DNA of 64,000 bases, from assembly GCF_016786255.1 (NCBI RefSeq), contig NZ_JADMKT010000077.1, forward strand, positions 124,001-188,000, in the 5' to 3' direction. Position numbers and translations under genes: made by a program. This DNA is from Robertkochia sediminum (lineage in GTDB: Bacteria; Bacteroidota; Bacteroidia; Flavobacteriales; Flavobacteriaceae). The notes beneath the pieces were generated by a model. That model was not told the DNA's origin, searched no databases, and saw nothing but the letters and a program-made list of their open reading frames with translations. Numbering within the stretch: the stretch's first letter is position 1; every line of letters starts with the position of its first letter. Of this stretch, positions 8,844 to 18,028 are shown in pieces.

Positions 8844-10115
8844 TTACGGTTGATCCTTTAGCGACTGCACCTTTTTTACGGTGGTTACATCCGGCTCCAG
8901 TTCAAGGGCTTTTTCGTAGATCTTTAAAGCCCTTCGGGGACGATCGGTGACCATATAAAAATCGCCCAGGGAATTATGTGCCCGGGAACTTTCAGGGAAA
9001 TTCGTAATGTTCATTCGGAAAAGAGCCTCCGCCTTTTCAAAGTCTTCCAGTTCCATGCTTTTGTACCCCATAGAACTGATCAGGTCTTCTTCGGGAAGCA
9101 CCAGGTAACCTAATTTATTAGAGATCCTGCGATAGTGTTCGTTAAAGGCGTTCAGGAATCTTTTGGTGCTGATGTTGTGCAATCGCTCCGGATCGAATTG
9201 TTTGAGCACGGGATCGATATTGTAAAAATCGAAGATGCTTGAAAACGCATCGTAGAAAGCGGTGAGACTAACGTTGGCATGACTTTGCTCCGGGTAATAG
9301 CGGTAGTGAAAATGGTCTGTTGCGCAGGTATTGCGCTCGAATATTTCAGCAAACTTTGCGATCGCCCTGAAATGTGCTGTTCTGTTGTTGCGATCATTGC
9401 GTATCGCTTCCGGTGTTTTTTCAGGGGGCAGGGTATTGGCTGCGGCCAGGTAAAAATTGTTGTCGCTGTCTATAGGACAGTGCTGGAAGGGCTCCAGTTG
9501 GTTCAGTAGGTAATTGTTGTCCCACCAATAGCTGGGATCAATAGCGATATAATTGCGAAAACTATCGCCTTCTGAATACATGGCATAGGTGGTAAAAAGT
9601 CCGCCAAGGGAATGCCCTATAAGGCTTCTGTAGGGGGTGGTGGGATAATTGGCATCTACGAAAGGGATGAGCTCTTTGGTGATGAATTCCAGGAATTCAG
9701 AGGCGCCACCCGTATTCTTGAGATAGACCTCCGGGAGGTCTTCGAGTTGATGGATCTTAGTGGGTGTGAGATCTCTTAACCTGTTTGTATTTTCTATGCC
9801 GATAACGATCATTCGGGGCCAGAAGATCTCTTCTCCCAATTGATCGGCCATAGCGGCCATAGCCTTAAAGTGGGCCTTTGCATCGAGTACGTACAGAACG
9901 GGATAGCGTTTTCCACGATCTGTAGACGAAAAGTAATCGGAAGGCAGATGAACCCATATCTTCCGGTCTTCCTCAAGGATGCTGGAGTACAGATGATCGA
10001 TATGACCAAAATGAATACTTTCCCTACCCATGCGTTCAGGTACCTCTTGCCCGGCTACAGGTACCCCCGGGATAAATAATAAGATCAAAAAGAAGAAGAT
10101 GTAAAGGTGCTTCAT
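8844..10115 (-). CDS. Esterase family alpha/beta hydrolase with C-terminal TPR, exported
   Basis: This 423-residue protein carries a signal peptide ending near PVAGQ. It has an esterase-D-like alpha/beta hydrolase domain (about 35-300) with the nucleophile Ser169 in GHSLGG and a probable catalytic histidine in EQSHAN. The last 70 residues form a tetratricopeptide helix pair. The family covers Fes/IroE-type siderophore esterases and other carboxylesterases. Nothing nearby points to a siderophore, so the substrate is unknown. A related shorter lipoprotein is encoded at 39168-40031. A small hairpin (10119-10138) lies just upstream of the start. Confidence 0.85.
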   Translation of the reverse strand: MKHLYIFFFLILLFIPGVPVAGQEVPERMGRESIHFGHIDHLYSSILEEDRKIWVHLPSDYFSSTDRGKRYPVLYVLDAKAHFKAMAAMADQLGEEIFWPRMIVIGIENTNRLRDLTPTKIHQLEDLPEVYLKNTGGASEFLEFITKELIPFVDANYPTTPYRSLIGHSLGGLFTTYAMYSEGDSFRNYIAIDPSYWWDNNYLLNQLEPFQHCPIDSDNNFYLAAANTLPPEKTPEAIRNDRNNRTAHFRAIAKFAEIFERNTCATDHFHYRYYPEQSHANVSLTAFYDAFSSIFDFYNIDPVLKQFDPERLHNISTKRFLNAFNEHYRRISNKLGYLVLPEEDLISSMGYKSMELEDFEKAEALFRMNITNFPESSRAHNSLGDFYMVTDRPRRALKIYEKALELEPDVTTVKKVQSLKDQP

Positions 10116-10273
10116 TCCCTGTATGCTTTTGCATGCAGGTCAAGGCAAAGCAGATCTTATGGGCGGTGGCGAGGGATTTTTTGCTTAGAGTGTTGTCAAA
10201 ATTACTGAAAATCAAATAATTGAGTACAATTTATGTAAGAAAAAATGTGATAACACCATTTTCAAAGGTTTTT

Positions 10274-10789
10274 TTATCCCTTTACCGGTTGTTGCACGGA
10301 ACGAATGGGGATCCAAACTTCTTCTTCGGCTTCGGGGTTTTGAGGCCCTTTGTATTCAGGGGTCATCACCTGAAAATGCGGTCTCCCATCAGGGACATAT
10401 CCGGATTCCGGCATCCAGGAACCAAATATATCATTCATGGTTTGCGCAATGGCTGCGGCGGTCCCTTTATGTAAAAAGACGGCATAGGTGCCTGCCGGTA
10501 CTTCAAGGATCTCAAATGGTTGCGCGACGGTGTTCTTGTCCGGGTTTATGGTTACTGTGGCCCAGAATTTTACTGTAGTTGGTGTAACCGTTTGATTTTT
10601 TCCTGATATCTCCGGATACTCTTGTACAGCATAGAGATCATTTCCCGATCTTATGGGGGCCAGTGTTTTAACACGGGGCATGAATTTTTGCCATACCGAA
10701 GAAGGGTTTAGCTCATCAATGGAAAAAAGTTGAGACATTCCGGCCATTTTACAGCCCGGAAATTCGGTGATCCTTAAAGGAGTGATCAT
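10274..10789 (-). CDS. GyrI-like effector-binding domain protein
   Basis: The 171-residue protein consists of one GyrI/AraC effector-binding (SRPBCC-like) fold, without a DNA-binding part. It has the usual pattern of a short N-terminal strand, the LYAVQEYP strand in the middle and a C-terminal half ending in VWIPI. Stand-alone members bind small molecules or, in some cases, hydrolyse cyclopropanoid-type toxins; the role here is unknown. It lies 11 bases downstream of the RibD-type reductase gene and is probably the last gene of a minus-strand operon. Confidence 0.8.
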   Translation of the reverse strand: MITPLRITEFPGCKMAGMSQLFSIDELNPSSVWQKFMPRVKTLAPIRSGNDLYAVQEYPEISGKNQTVTPTTVKFWATVTINPDKNTVAQPFEILEVPAGTYAVFLHKGTAAAIAQTMNDIFGSWMPESGYVPDGRPHFQVMTPEYKGPQNPEAEEEVWIPIRSVQQPVKG

Positions 10790-10800
10790 GTGTGATAGGG

Positions 10801-11340
10801 TTAATAGTTAACAGCATAGCGGGTATAGCACATCCCCGAAGCGTAGGTTTTGTGTTCTTCGAGGGTAAGTTTGTATTGCAGGTCAGACTCCGGGAACAAG
10901 GGTATGCCCGATCCCAATAGTACGGGGGCTGTAAAGAGCATGATCTCATCGATAGCCTGATGCCTTAAGAGCGATACCATGGTTGCACCACCGCCTACCA
11001 GCCATATGTTCTTTTCGCCGGAAGAAGCTTTCAGCGCAGGGAGCACTGTTGCTAATGATCCGGAAAGTACTTCGGTATTCGGCGTATCTGTCCGGAGGTG
11101 TTCTTGCCTGGTGATCACGTAGGTCTTTTGTCCTTCATAGGGCCAGGGGATATCGAACCCCCTGATAATATCGTAGGTTTTTCTCCCCATAAGCAGGGTA
11201 TCAACGCCGTTTACAAAATCCTGGTATCCGTAATCGCTACCTTCCGGATTTTCCAATTGTTCCAGCCATCCTACGCTGTGATCTTTTGTAGCGATATAGC
11301 CGTCAATCGAAGCTGCGATATAGAGAACGATCTTTTTCAT
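10801..11340 (-). CDS. Dihydrofolate reductase family protein (RibD C-terminal type)
   Basis: This 179-residue protein opens with KIVLYIAASIDGYIA and continues with LLMGRKTYD and WLVGGGAT, the NADPH-binding marks of the RibD C-terminal/DHFR-like family. These small reductases are widespread in Bacteroidetes and are not the housekeeping folate enzyme. The true substrate is not known. It sits between the TauE-type transporter and the GyrI-like gene with gaps of 13 and 11 bases, so co-transcription is likely. Confidence 0.86.
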   Translation of the reverse strand: MKKIVLYIAASIDGYIATKDHSVGWLEQLENPEGSDYGYQDFVNGVDTLLMGRKTYDIIRGFDIPWPYEGQKTYVITRQEHLRTDTPNTEVLSGSLATVLPALKASSGEKNIWLVGGGATMVSLLRHQAIDEIMLFTAPVLLGSGIPLFPESDLQYKLTLEEHKTYASGMCYTRYAVNY

Positions 11341-11353
11341 AGGATTAAAGGTA

Positions 11354-12088
11354 TCAAATATTAACCGAAAGAATCCTTACCAGGCTTACGATACCAATGA
11401 AAAGAATAAGGAATAGTGAAAAGCGTTTGAACTTCTCCTGGGGGAGGTAATGCAGGATCTTCTTCCCGATCCAGGTCCCTATGAGTCCGATAGCGAACAA
11501 AAAGGGAAGGTACATGAGTTCTTGTTTTCCGATATATCCGTTGCCGTAATACACAAAGGTCCTGCTCAGGTCTACCATAAAATCTATAAGGGCAGAGGTC
11601 GCTATAAAAACGCTCTTTTCGAGGTTGAATGCCGCCATGGTGATCCCTCTTATGGCTCCCCCCGTACCCAGGAGTCCGGCGGTTAGACCTGAGAGGATCC
11701 CACCTCCGATAGCGTTCGGTTTGTTTGAGGGCACTACTAGCTCTTTTTTGATAAGGAAGAGCAGGCTGAGTACGACCAGGAATACACCCAGTATGATCTC
11801 AAGAAGACGCCCGTTGACGAATTTTGAAAGAAATCCGCCAAGAATAACAAAGATCACCGAAGGTATGCCTATGTATAGCAAAAGGAACTTATCCAAACCT
11901 TTTCTAAAGAGAAAGATCTTGCTGAGGTTACTGGAAAGGTGAAAGATGGCCGTCATGCCCAGCACCGAATAAAAGTCAAAATAAAAGGCGCCAATGGGGA
12001 CAAAAAATACGGAAGAACCGAAGCCTCCAACGGTGCCTATGACTTCTGCCAAAAGGGTAAGGATCAGGAAGAGGTAGTTGATCTTCAT
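11354..12088 (-). CDS. TauE/SafE family sulfite exporter-like membrane protein
   Basis: The 244-residue protein is strongly hydrophobic, with about seven or eight membrane spans and the two-fold repeat organisation of TauE/SafE permeases (GGFGSSVFF near residue 21, and GLLGTGGAIRG near 140). Members export sulfite, sulfoacetate or related organic anions through the inner membrane. No sulfur gene lies beside it, so the substrate remains open. Confidence 0.85.
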   Translation of the reverse strand: MKINYLFLILTLLAEVIGTVGGFGSSVFFVPIGAFYFDFYSVLGMTAIFHLSSNLSKIFLFRKGLDKFLLLYIGIPSVIFVILGGFLSKFVNGRLLEIILGVFLVVLSLLFLIKKELVVPSNKPNAIGGGILSGLTAGLLGTGGAIRGITMAAFNLEKSVFIATSALIDFMVDLSRTFVYYGNGYIGKQELMYLPFLFAIGLIGTWIGKKILHYLPQEKFKRFSLFLILFIGIVSLVRILSVNI

Positions 12089-12144
12089 TTGGTTGAGGTA
12101 CTGATTTCACCCTTAAAGGTAGCTTATTATTCCTTTCTTGAAAA

Positions 12145-12675
12145 CTACCTGCAGTGTTGTGTTGCATACGCCTTGATATCGAAGGCGATAAGGGCAGCGT
12201 CGTCCTTTTGGTAGAGCGGATGCCTGGGATGTCCCGGTATGGTCGGGGTACCGAGTTGTAACCAGGGAGTGTCTTGGCAAGATTTCATGGCGGTAATATC
12301 ATAAAGACACCGAAACAGGTAAGGTCGTTTTGCAATGATATTACCCCAGGCAGCCCATATTCCGTTTACAGGATACTGGCGAAAGGCATCCTGCATATGG
12401 AGCAGGTTCTTTTTATGAACCTCCCTGAGCATACGCTTTCTGAGCTTATCAGGGTGGGTTTCCCGTTCCGGCCACAGGTTGCACAATACCCATCCGTCAT
12501 AACCGTGCTGTAAGGCAACCTTTTGCATTTTGGCTACGGTACGGTCGGGTTTTCCCGGTTGTGCCGTACTGGGATTGGCACCGATAATGCCCAGCATGTT
12601 CTTACCCTTTACCCCCAGTAAAAAGCGATAACGATCACTGGTGTCTGTGGTGTATATCCATGGTGTTTCGGTCAT
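12145..12675 (-). CDS. DUF1643 domain protein
   Basis: The 176-residue protein matches the DUF1643 pattern. It has an early RYRFLLGV segment, the conserved GIIGANPSTA, LCNLWPER, WAAWGN, and a C-terminal GHPRHPLY. The function of the family is not established. The gene ends three bases before the stretch used by the GH20 gene and shares its strand. It is likely part of the same transcription unit. Confidence 0.85.
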   Translation of the reverse strand: MTETPWIYTTDTSDRYRFLLGVKGKNMLGIIGANPSTAQPGKPDRTVAKMQKVALQHGYDGWVLCNLWPERETHPDKLRKRMLREVHKKNLLHMQDAFRQYPVNGIWAAWGNIIAKRPYLFRCLYDITAMKSCQDTPWLQLGTPTIPGHPRHPLYQKDDAALIAFDIKAYATQHCR

Positions 12676-12678
12676 AGG

Positions 12679-14571
12679 TTATTGACGATAAGTGTTAATT
12701 ACGGCTTCCAGTTTCTCCACCGAATCTTCGAGTCCGCCGGGACGATTGCGTTTCAGCCACAGGGCTTTGTGTTTTGCGATAAGTGCTTCCAGTTCGGCAG
12801 CCATGGCTTCTCTGGATGCTGCAGGAATATTTGATGTAGCACCATCTTTAGCTTCCAGTCTTAACACTCCCAGTTTTATGGCGTGCAGGGCCAGGGATGC
12901 TGCCTGTTCGATCTCCTGTTTCAGGAGTAACCCATCAAGACTTTCAGGCGCAGCAGACTCGAGTAATTCCAGTGCCTCTAGGATCTCTGCTTTTCCTGCT
13001 TCCAATCCGTTACGGGTCATTTCACGGGTTTGGTAGTTTCCGTTTAGGGTCCATGCATGCCTGTGGAGCATAAGGTGAAAGATATTGGCATTCCCTGGCG
13101 GTATATTGGTTTTGGTATAGGCAGCTCCCAGTTTCAGTAAGGCCCGGGAGAAACGGTGGGTGTCGTCTTTGAAAAGATGCTCGTCCATCCAGTCTGCCAG
13201 CAGGTCTTGGGGATCGTTCTGCGTATGCCATGCCAGGGAACTTCCTAAGGCAATAGCCGGAAGACTTATGACTGCAGGTTGCCAGTGGCCGTGATCTCCC
13301 CAATCGGTAAGGAGGTACCCTTCAGCACCATTTTCAGCACCGTTGGTGGCAGCATTTTTAAGGTTGGCAAAGCTGTTAGGATTCCTTCCTATAAGCGATC
13401 GCCATGAGGAGGTTCCCGGACAAACGTAATAGGAGATGCCGGCTTCCCTGAATTTTGGAAGTTCGGTATCGTAAGGGTGGTCACTGCTATATCCCCAGAC
13501 CAGGGCCGTGATATCTTTAGGGAGTTGGGGGATGAGTTCGGGGTGGTTGAGAATGATATCGCCCCAGAACTGAACAGATTTCCCGTGGGAAGTAGCAGCC
13601 TGGTGGAGTTTTTTGAGGTAATCGAGGTAAATACGACCCTTACCTTTATCTCTGGCTTCGGCAGCCGATCGTCCCAGTCCAAGCTCAACGGTCTCATCAC
13701 ATCCGATATTAAAACGATCACTACTAAAATTGGGCAGTAATTCGGCGTACAAGTCCTTCATAAGCTCCAGAGATCCCGGGTTGGTGGGATCAAGAGAAGT
13801 TCTTTTTCTGGCTCCCCAGATGGTGTTACAGTTCTCGGGACATTCGGCCAGGTGCAGGTAGGTATCGTGCTCCAGCCAGCGCTCCATATGACCAAAGGAA
13901 TTCTGGTTGGGTACCAGGTCAATATTTCGAGCTTTACAATACTGGTCTAACTCCCGTATCTGTTCCGGGGTCATCGCACCGGCATCTTCCCAGACTTCGC
14001 GATGATCCTTATAGGCAAAGGTGTGTTCGGTGTAGAGTTGCAGCTCGTTGAATTTAAGGCTTGCCAGAAGATCGATCAGCGAATACAGGGTTTTCATAGA
14101 CGGCACCTTATCGCGACTGATATCGAGCATATATCCCCTTCGTTTAAAATCGGGCGCATCGGTAACGGTTATTGCATGGGCAAGAGAATCACCGGCAGCA
14201 GTGGTGATCTGTTTTAGGCTTTGAAGGGCATAGAATACGCCCGGTCTGCCCGCTGCCTGTATGGTGATGCTATCGTTGCGGATATCCATCCTGTAGCCTT
14301 CCGGTTCAAATTGTTCACTGTGTCGGATGTTCAATACGAATATAGGGGTGTTGGATCCTTCTGGTGCGTTCCATTCGGCTTTCATTTCTTCCTTCAGGTA
14401 AATGTCCATCGGTAAAACAAATGCTTTAACCTTTTTCATGGCTCCCGGAGAGAGTCCGTCATGGACAGAGGAGGTAATTTCTTTAGGTACAGGAATGATC
14501 GTTGGGATTTCCTGGGTGTAGGCTGCATTCAGACTATATAATAAGGCCAGGGTAAGCGTAAGTGTTTTCAA
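12679..14571 (-). CDS. GH20 family beta-N-acetylhexosaminidase-like protein, exported
   Basis: The gene is best read from the TTG at 14571, which gives a clean signal peptide (KTLTLTLALLYSLNAAYTQ). The ATG upstream at 14637 falls inside the terminator hairpin of the preceding gene and is unlikely. The 630-residue protein has the N-terminal GH20b-type domain and a GH20 TIM barrel starting near RRGYMLDISRD, with the catalytic pair Asp292-Glu293 in IGCDETVELG. It would remove terminal GlcNAc or GalNAc in the periplasm. The C-terminal 150 residues are helical and not the usual short barrel end. It is not linked to the sialic acid locus at 42-64 kb, which has its own GH20. Confidence 0.85.
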   Translation of the reverse strand: MKTLTLTLALLYSLNAAYTQEIPTIIPVPKEITSSVHDGLSPGAMKKVKAFVLPMDIYLKEEMKAEWNAPEGSNTPIFVLNIRHSEQFEPEGYRMDIRNDSITIQAAGRPGVFYALQSLKQITTAAGDSLAHAITVTDAPDFKRRGYMLDISRDKVPSMKTLYSLIDLLASLKFNELQLYTEHTFAYKDHREVWEDAGAMTPEQIRELDQYCKARNIDLVPNQNSFGHMERWLEHDTYLHLAECPENCNTIWGARKRTSLDPTNPGSLELMKDLYAELLPNFSSDRFNIGCDETVELGLGRSAAEARDKGKGRIYLDYLKKLHQAATSHGKSVQFWGDIILNHPELIPQLPKDITALVWGYSSDHPYDTELPKFREAGISYYVCPGTSSWRSLIGRNPNSFANLKNAATNGAENGAEGYLLTDWGDHGHWQPAVISLPAIALGSSLAWHTQNDPQDLLADWMDEHLFKDDTHRFSRALLKLGAAYTKTNIPPGNANIFHLMLHRHAWTLNGNYQTREMTRNGLEAGKAEILEALELLESAAPESLDGLLLKQEIEQAASLALHAIKLGVLRLEAKDGATSNIPAASREAMAAELEALIAKHKALWLKRNRPGGLEDSVEKLEAVINTYRQ

Positions 14572-14616
14572 GAATAGTGCTTTTATTTCCCCTAAATCTA
14601 AGCAATCGAAAGAGGT

Positions 14617-14648
14617 AAAAAAAACAAAAGCCGGCATTTGCCGGCTTT
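14617..14648 (-). terminator. Intrinsic terminator after the TonB-associated lipoprotein gene
   Basis: AAAGCCGGCA and TGCCGGCTTT form a 10-bp stem with a TT centre. On the minus strand the T tract follows the stem, so it ends transcription from 14669-15211. Confidence 0.88.
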
Positions 14649-14668
14649 CATTAAAATGATGGTACTAT

Positions 14669-15211
14669 TTAGTTAACTGTAACCGTAAAAGGTACCTGTA
14701 CATCGGTCTCTCCACCAAAGTCGTCACGGGTGGTTCCGGTTTTGGTTACAGGCTCGTGGATAAGGTATACCACCACGTTTCCGTTAGTGGTGCCGGTTGC
14801 AGTCCAGTTGGTGATCACTCCAAGCTTGTTCCCCATACTGTCTTCAAAATCGTTGTCTGAAGCAGCAATGGTGAGTCCGCTTACCGAAGTTTCAAAAAAT
14901 ACGTGGTGCTCATCGGCTTCAGCGATCACCTCTTCGGTAATGTCTTCGATATCGTTCGGATTGGTAGAATCCAGGAAGCTTACTTCCACCTCATACGTCT
15001 TTTCTGCATCGATCACGATAGGCTCAGGAGCAGTTCCTCCTTCGGTCCAGGTATAGGTCATGGTGTTTGCCGTACCCGTTTCGGTGATCATTAGGGATAC
15101 TTCATTGATGAATTCTTCTTCGTTGATCTGTTCCGGAGTATCATCGTCAGAACAAGAGGTCATTCCGAGAACAAGGGTAAGTGCAATTGCGGTGTTAATT
15201 AAGTTTTTCAT
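14669..15211 (-). CDS. TonB-receptor-associated lipoprotein (type 1 periplasmic binding fold-like annotation family)
   Basis: This 180-residue lipoprotein has the lipobox LGMTSC followed by an acidic run (SDDDTPE). The rest is beta-rich, with repeated TYTWTEGG- and VEVSFLDST-like strands. It resembles the small flavobacterial lipoproteins that are placed next to a TonB receptor. It follows that receptor gene by 26 bases on the same strand, so it probably assists substrate capture at the outer membrane. The substrate is unknown; the Cys/His-rich protein of the same group suggests a metal. Confidence 0.7.
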   Translation of the reverse strand: MKNLINTAIALTLVLGMTSCSDDDTPEQINEEEFINEVSLMITETGTANTMTYTWTEGGTAPEPIVIDAEKTYEVEVSFLDSTNPNDIEDITEEVIAEADEHHVFFETSVSGLTIAASDNDFEDSMGNKLGVITNWTATGTTNGNVVVYLIHEPVTKTGTTRDDFGGETDVQVPFTVTVN

Positions 15212-15237
15212 AGTGTAAGAAATTAAAATAATAGTGT

Positions 15238-17643
15238 TTAATAATTGAGTTTTAATTGTAATTGAATATTTCTGCCGAGGTCATCGGCAAAGAATCTTTG
15301 TCTGTTCAAATAATCGCGATATCGCGTGTTCAACAGGTTGCTGCCTATAACGGCTACCTGTATGGCTGAAGTTTCGCTAAGGTCAAATTTCACTGAAGCA
15401 TCCACGCCCAGCAAGTGGCAGGCAGGTGGAGGCGTGCTCAGGTCTACGGTCGTGTTTACCAGTACGCCATTCTCGAAGGTTGGGTACTCGAACCTGTTGT
15501 CGGGATAATTGGTTTGTTCAAAAACCAATTGGCTGGTAGCGTTTATCTGAAGTTCGTGAAACTCCTGCATAGAAAAGGAGATCCTGTTCATCAGATTGGC
15601 CGCAGGAATATCGATCAGGGCCACATTGCGGTCCAGGTCTTCTCCGTAAACATAAGCGAACTTATGGGTACTGCGCCAACGGGTACTGTACTGGTAGCTT
15701 GCATCGATATCGATACCTATCATATAGGCATCGGTTTGGCGGTATTTCCATACCGGAAAGGCTCCTCTTATGGTCTCTTCCAATCCTGATGGCTCCAGAA
15801 GGATGAATCCGTTGATCAAATTGAAATACGGTGCGATATTGAGGTTGAGGTTCCCTGCTGTTTTACTAAAAGACGCCGTAACCTTGTGCGAGACTTCCGA
15901 AGTGATATCCAGAGCTCCAATTTCTATGGCCGCAGCCGAATGGTGTAACCCGTCGCTAAAGAGTTCAGACGGATTGGGAGCTCTTGATGCCAGGGCATAG
16001 TTTAAAAGCCATTCATTGGCATCTCCGGTAAACCGAATTCCTCCCGTGGCCGAAAAGTTATGGTATTCGAGTACCGGGTTTACGAGGATCTCCGTACCGA
16101 AAATGCCCTCTTCAAATTCCGGGTATTTCTGGTCGTACCCTTCTTCCTGCCAGGTGTCAAGATCGTAGAATTTCTGAGCGTCTATACGTGTAAGATCGTA
16201 CCGTACCCCTGCCTCTGCAAGCCATTGATCACCAATACGATAATCTCCGGTCATGAATACGCCGGCATCAAACCTGTCGTAATCAGGTATAAGTCGTTTT
16301 ACACCGGTGGCCGGATCTGGAAAATTGGTCTGATACATCCCCCGAAATCCGGCATTGAGCCTAAGGTCCGGACGGGCATCGTATACAAAATCCGTATTCA
16401 GCGTATGCGTGGTCAATGTAAGATCGAGCGATGGACGGTTTTTATTGTCCTCCCCACGTCTGATATCGAATTCCAGGCGATTATTATGTTGAAAGTCGTA
16501 TTGTAAATTCCATTTACCTACGCCTGCTACCCGTTTATATGCCTTGATCCTGGCCAGGTGGTGAGCCACCTTTTGCTTTGGAGCAAGAATATCGTAGGTA
16601 AAATCCCTGATCACCAAGGGACGGTCGCTGTTGAGCGCCCTGATCAGGTCGGCCACATTCCCGATGTGGGAAGCTCTCAGAATACCGATCTCATTTTCGT
16701 AATAACTGTAATAGGCGTCAAAGCCGTATTTCAGGCTGTTGTACCCAAAGCTGCTGCTCAATCCTTTTTCGAAAACTCCGGTATTACTAAGGGTGTAGTC
16801 GGGAGCTTCAAAATCGCCAAGCCTTTTTAAAGTACCCTGAAGTTTCCAGTTCCAGCCACTCTTATAGCCTTTGACCAGGGAACTGCTTAGCGTTCCTCCA
16901 CGACCGTTTGTGGCCCCTGTTAATAAGGTGCTCCCAAAAAGGGTGTCTTTTATGGCGATCTTTTGGGGTTCGGCAATAATAATGCCTCCGATCGCATCAC
17001 CCCCGTATTTCAGGGCGGCAGCCCCTTTGATCACAGACAGGCTGGTGGCGCTGTTGAGATCAAGGTTAGGAGCGTGCTCAGAACCCCATTCCTGGTCCTG
17101 CATACGTACCCCACTGTTCATAATGATCACCCTGCTACTGTGAAGGCCCTGGATAACAGGTTTTACGATAGTGCTCCCGGTGTTCAATGACGATACCCCA
17201 CTGATCTCCTTCAGGGCATCACCAAGGCTTTGACCGCTGTAGCGCTCAATGGTTTCCCTTTTAATGAGTTGCTCCTGGGCGGTCTTGGTATTCTTTTGTA
17301 TCCGGGATTCAGTAACCACAACCTCACCGAGTTCTTCCATATGGTGTTCCATGGTGAACTTTTGGTAGGTGTTACCTTCGATGGTAACCTTCGACGTGAG
17401 AATCACACAATCAGGATGCTCGATCCTGACTTCGATCGTCCCGTTGCAAAGGCCTTCAAGGGTAAATTTCCCATTGAAGTCGGTTACTGCGGTAATGTCA
17501 GTTCCTGCAACGGTAACGGTAGCGCCAAAGAGTGGAGTGCCGTCGTGAAAATCGATAACCTCTCCTAAAAGGATCTGGTTACAATCTTGTGCATTCAACG
17601 CAGCGAATAGCAAAGCGAAGCATACACTAAGGTACTTTTTCAT
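15238..17643 (-). CDS. TonB-dependent receptor with N-terminal CarboxypepD_reg-like domain, probably for a metal or metal complex
   Basis: The 801-residue protein has a signal peptide, a carboxypeptidase-regulatory-like domain (about 25-95), a plug domain starting near EVVVTESRIQK, and a barrel ending with an aromatic-poor LQLKLNY strand. The plug segment IQGLHSSRVIIMNSGVRMQDQEWGSEHAP resembles zinc- or copper-type receptors such as ZnuD rather than SusC. It lies between a Cys/His-rich small protein and a lipoprotein, all on the minus strand. A 27-bp palindrome sits 32-58 bases upstream of its start and may regulate it. Metal uptake is an inference. Confidence 0.83.
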   Translation of the reverse strand: MKKYLSVCFALLFAALNAQDCNQILLGEVIDFHDGTPLFGATVTVAGTDITAVTDFNGKFTLEGLCNGTIEVRIEHPDCVILTSKVTIEGNTYQKFTMEHHMEELGEVVVTESRIQKNTKTAQEQLIKRETIERYSGQSLGDALKEISGVSSLNTGSTIVKPVIQGLHSSRVIIMNSGVRMQDQEWGSEHAPNLDLNSATSLSVIKGAAALKYGGDAIGGIIIAEPQKIAIKDTLFGSTLLTGATNGRGGTLSSSLVKGYKSGWNWKLQGTLKRLGDFEAPDYTLSNTGVFEKGLSSSFGYNSLKYGFDAYYSYYENEIGILRASHIGNVADLIRALNSDRPLVIRDFTYDILAPKQKVAHHLARIKAYKRVAGVGKWNLQYDFQHNNRLEFDIRRGEDNKNRPSLDLTLTTHTLNTDFVYDARPDLRLNAGFRGMYQTNFPDPATGVKRLIPDYDRFDAGVFMTGDYRIGDQWLAEAGVRYDLTRIDAQKFYDLDTWQEEGYDQKYPEFEEGIFGTEILVNPVLEYHNFSATGGIRFTGDANEWLLNYALASRAPNPSELFSDGLHHSAAAIEIGALDITSEVSHKVTASFSKTAGNLNLNIAPYFNLINGFILLEPSGLEETIRGAFPVWKYRQTDAYMIGIDIDASYQYSTRWRSTHKFAYVYGEDLDRNVALIDIPAANLMNRISFSMQEFHELQINATSQLVFEQTNYPDNRFEYPTFENGVLVNTTVDLSTPPPACHLLGVDASVKFDLSETSAIQVAVIGSNLLNTRYRDYLNRQRFFADDLGRNIQLQLKLNY

Positions 17644-17674
17644 ATAAAATATAATGTGATGAATTGTAAAACAG

Positions 17675-17701
17675 CCTTTATCAGGTTTAACCTGATAAAG
17701 G
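17675..17701. promoter_or_regulatory. 27-bp perfect palindrome upstream of the TonB receptor gene
   Basis: The arms CCTTTATCAGGTT and AACCTGATAAAGG (13 bp each) are exact reverse complements around a single T. It lies in the 85-bp gap between the small Cys-rich gene and the TonB receptor. No T run follows on either strand, so a simple terminator is unlikely. A binding site for a dimeric repressor or an intercistronic mRNA hairpin is possible. Confidence 0.65.
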
Positions 17702-17728
17702 GTACTGTGACCTTAAGGGGTAAACAGA

Positions 17729-18028
17729 TCACACAGCAGGCGGAGGCCTGGAGAACAGGTAGAAGACCGGAGCTTCGGGGTGAAATTCTGTACTGTAATG
17801 AAGCGAATATGCTTCTGCCGAAGGTGGTGTTATAAACAGTTCGTCTGTGTCGGCAATGTCAGGCGTCAATGCCGGTGTATTGGCCATCACCATGACATTC
17901 TCGCAAAAGCTGCAACATTCCACACAATCGTCTTCATGGGAAAGGGTGTGGTATGCGGCCAGTTTTGCGGTAATGAGCAATCCCATCAGGAAGATGGCAA
18001 TGACACTATGTAATTTTCTGACGAACAT
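17729..18028 (-). CDS. Small exported Cys/His-rich protein of the TonB group
   Basis: This 99-residue protein has a hydrophobic N-terminal segment (VIAIFLMGLLITAKLAA). Directly after it comes HTLSHEDDCVECCSFCE, with two histidines, four cysteines and acidic residues that could bind a metal. The remainder has no recognised domain. It precedes the TonB receptor on the same strand by 85 bases. The layout is like that of small metal-responsive membrane proteins beside metal uptake receptors, but the function is not proven. A TACGTTTG box (18040-18033, minus strand) lies only five bases before the ATG. Confidence 0.65.
   Translation of the reverse strand: MFVRKLHSVIAIFLMGLLITAKLAAYHTLSHEDDCVECCSFCENVMVMANTPALTPDIADTDELFITPPSAEAYSLHYSTEFHPEAPVFYLFSRPPPAV

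Noticed and set aside
14572-14637. ATG start of the first GH20 gene at 14637
   Set aside because: The codon lies inside the terminator stem of the gene upstream; the TTG at 14571 gives a proper signal peptide.
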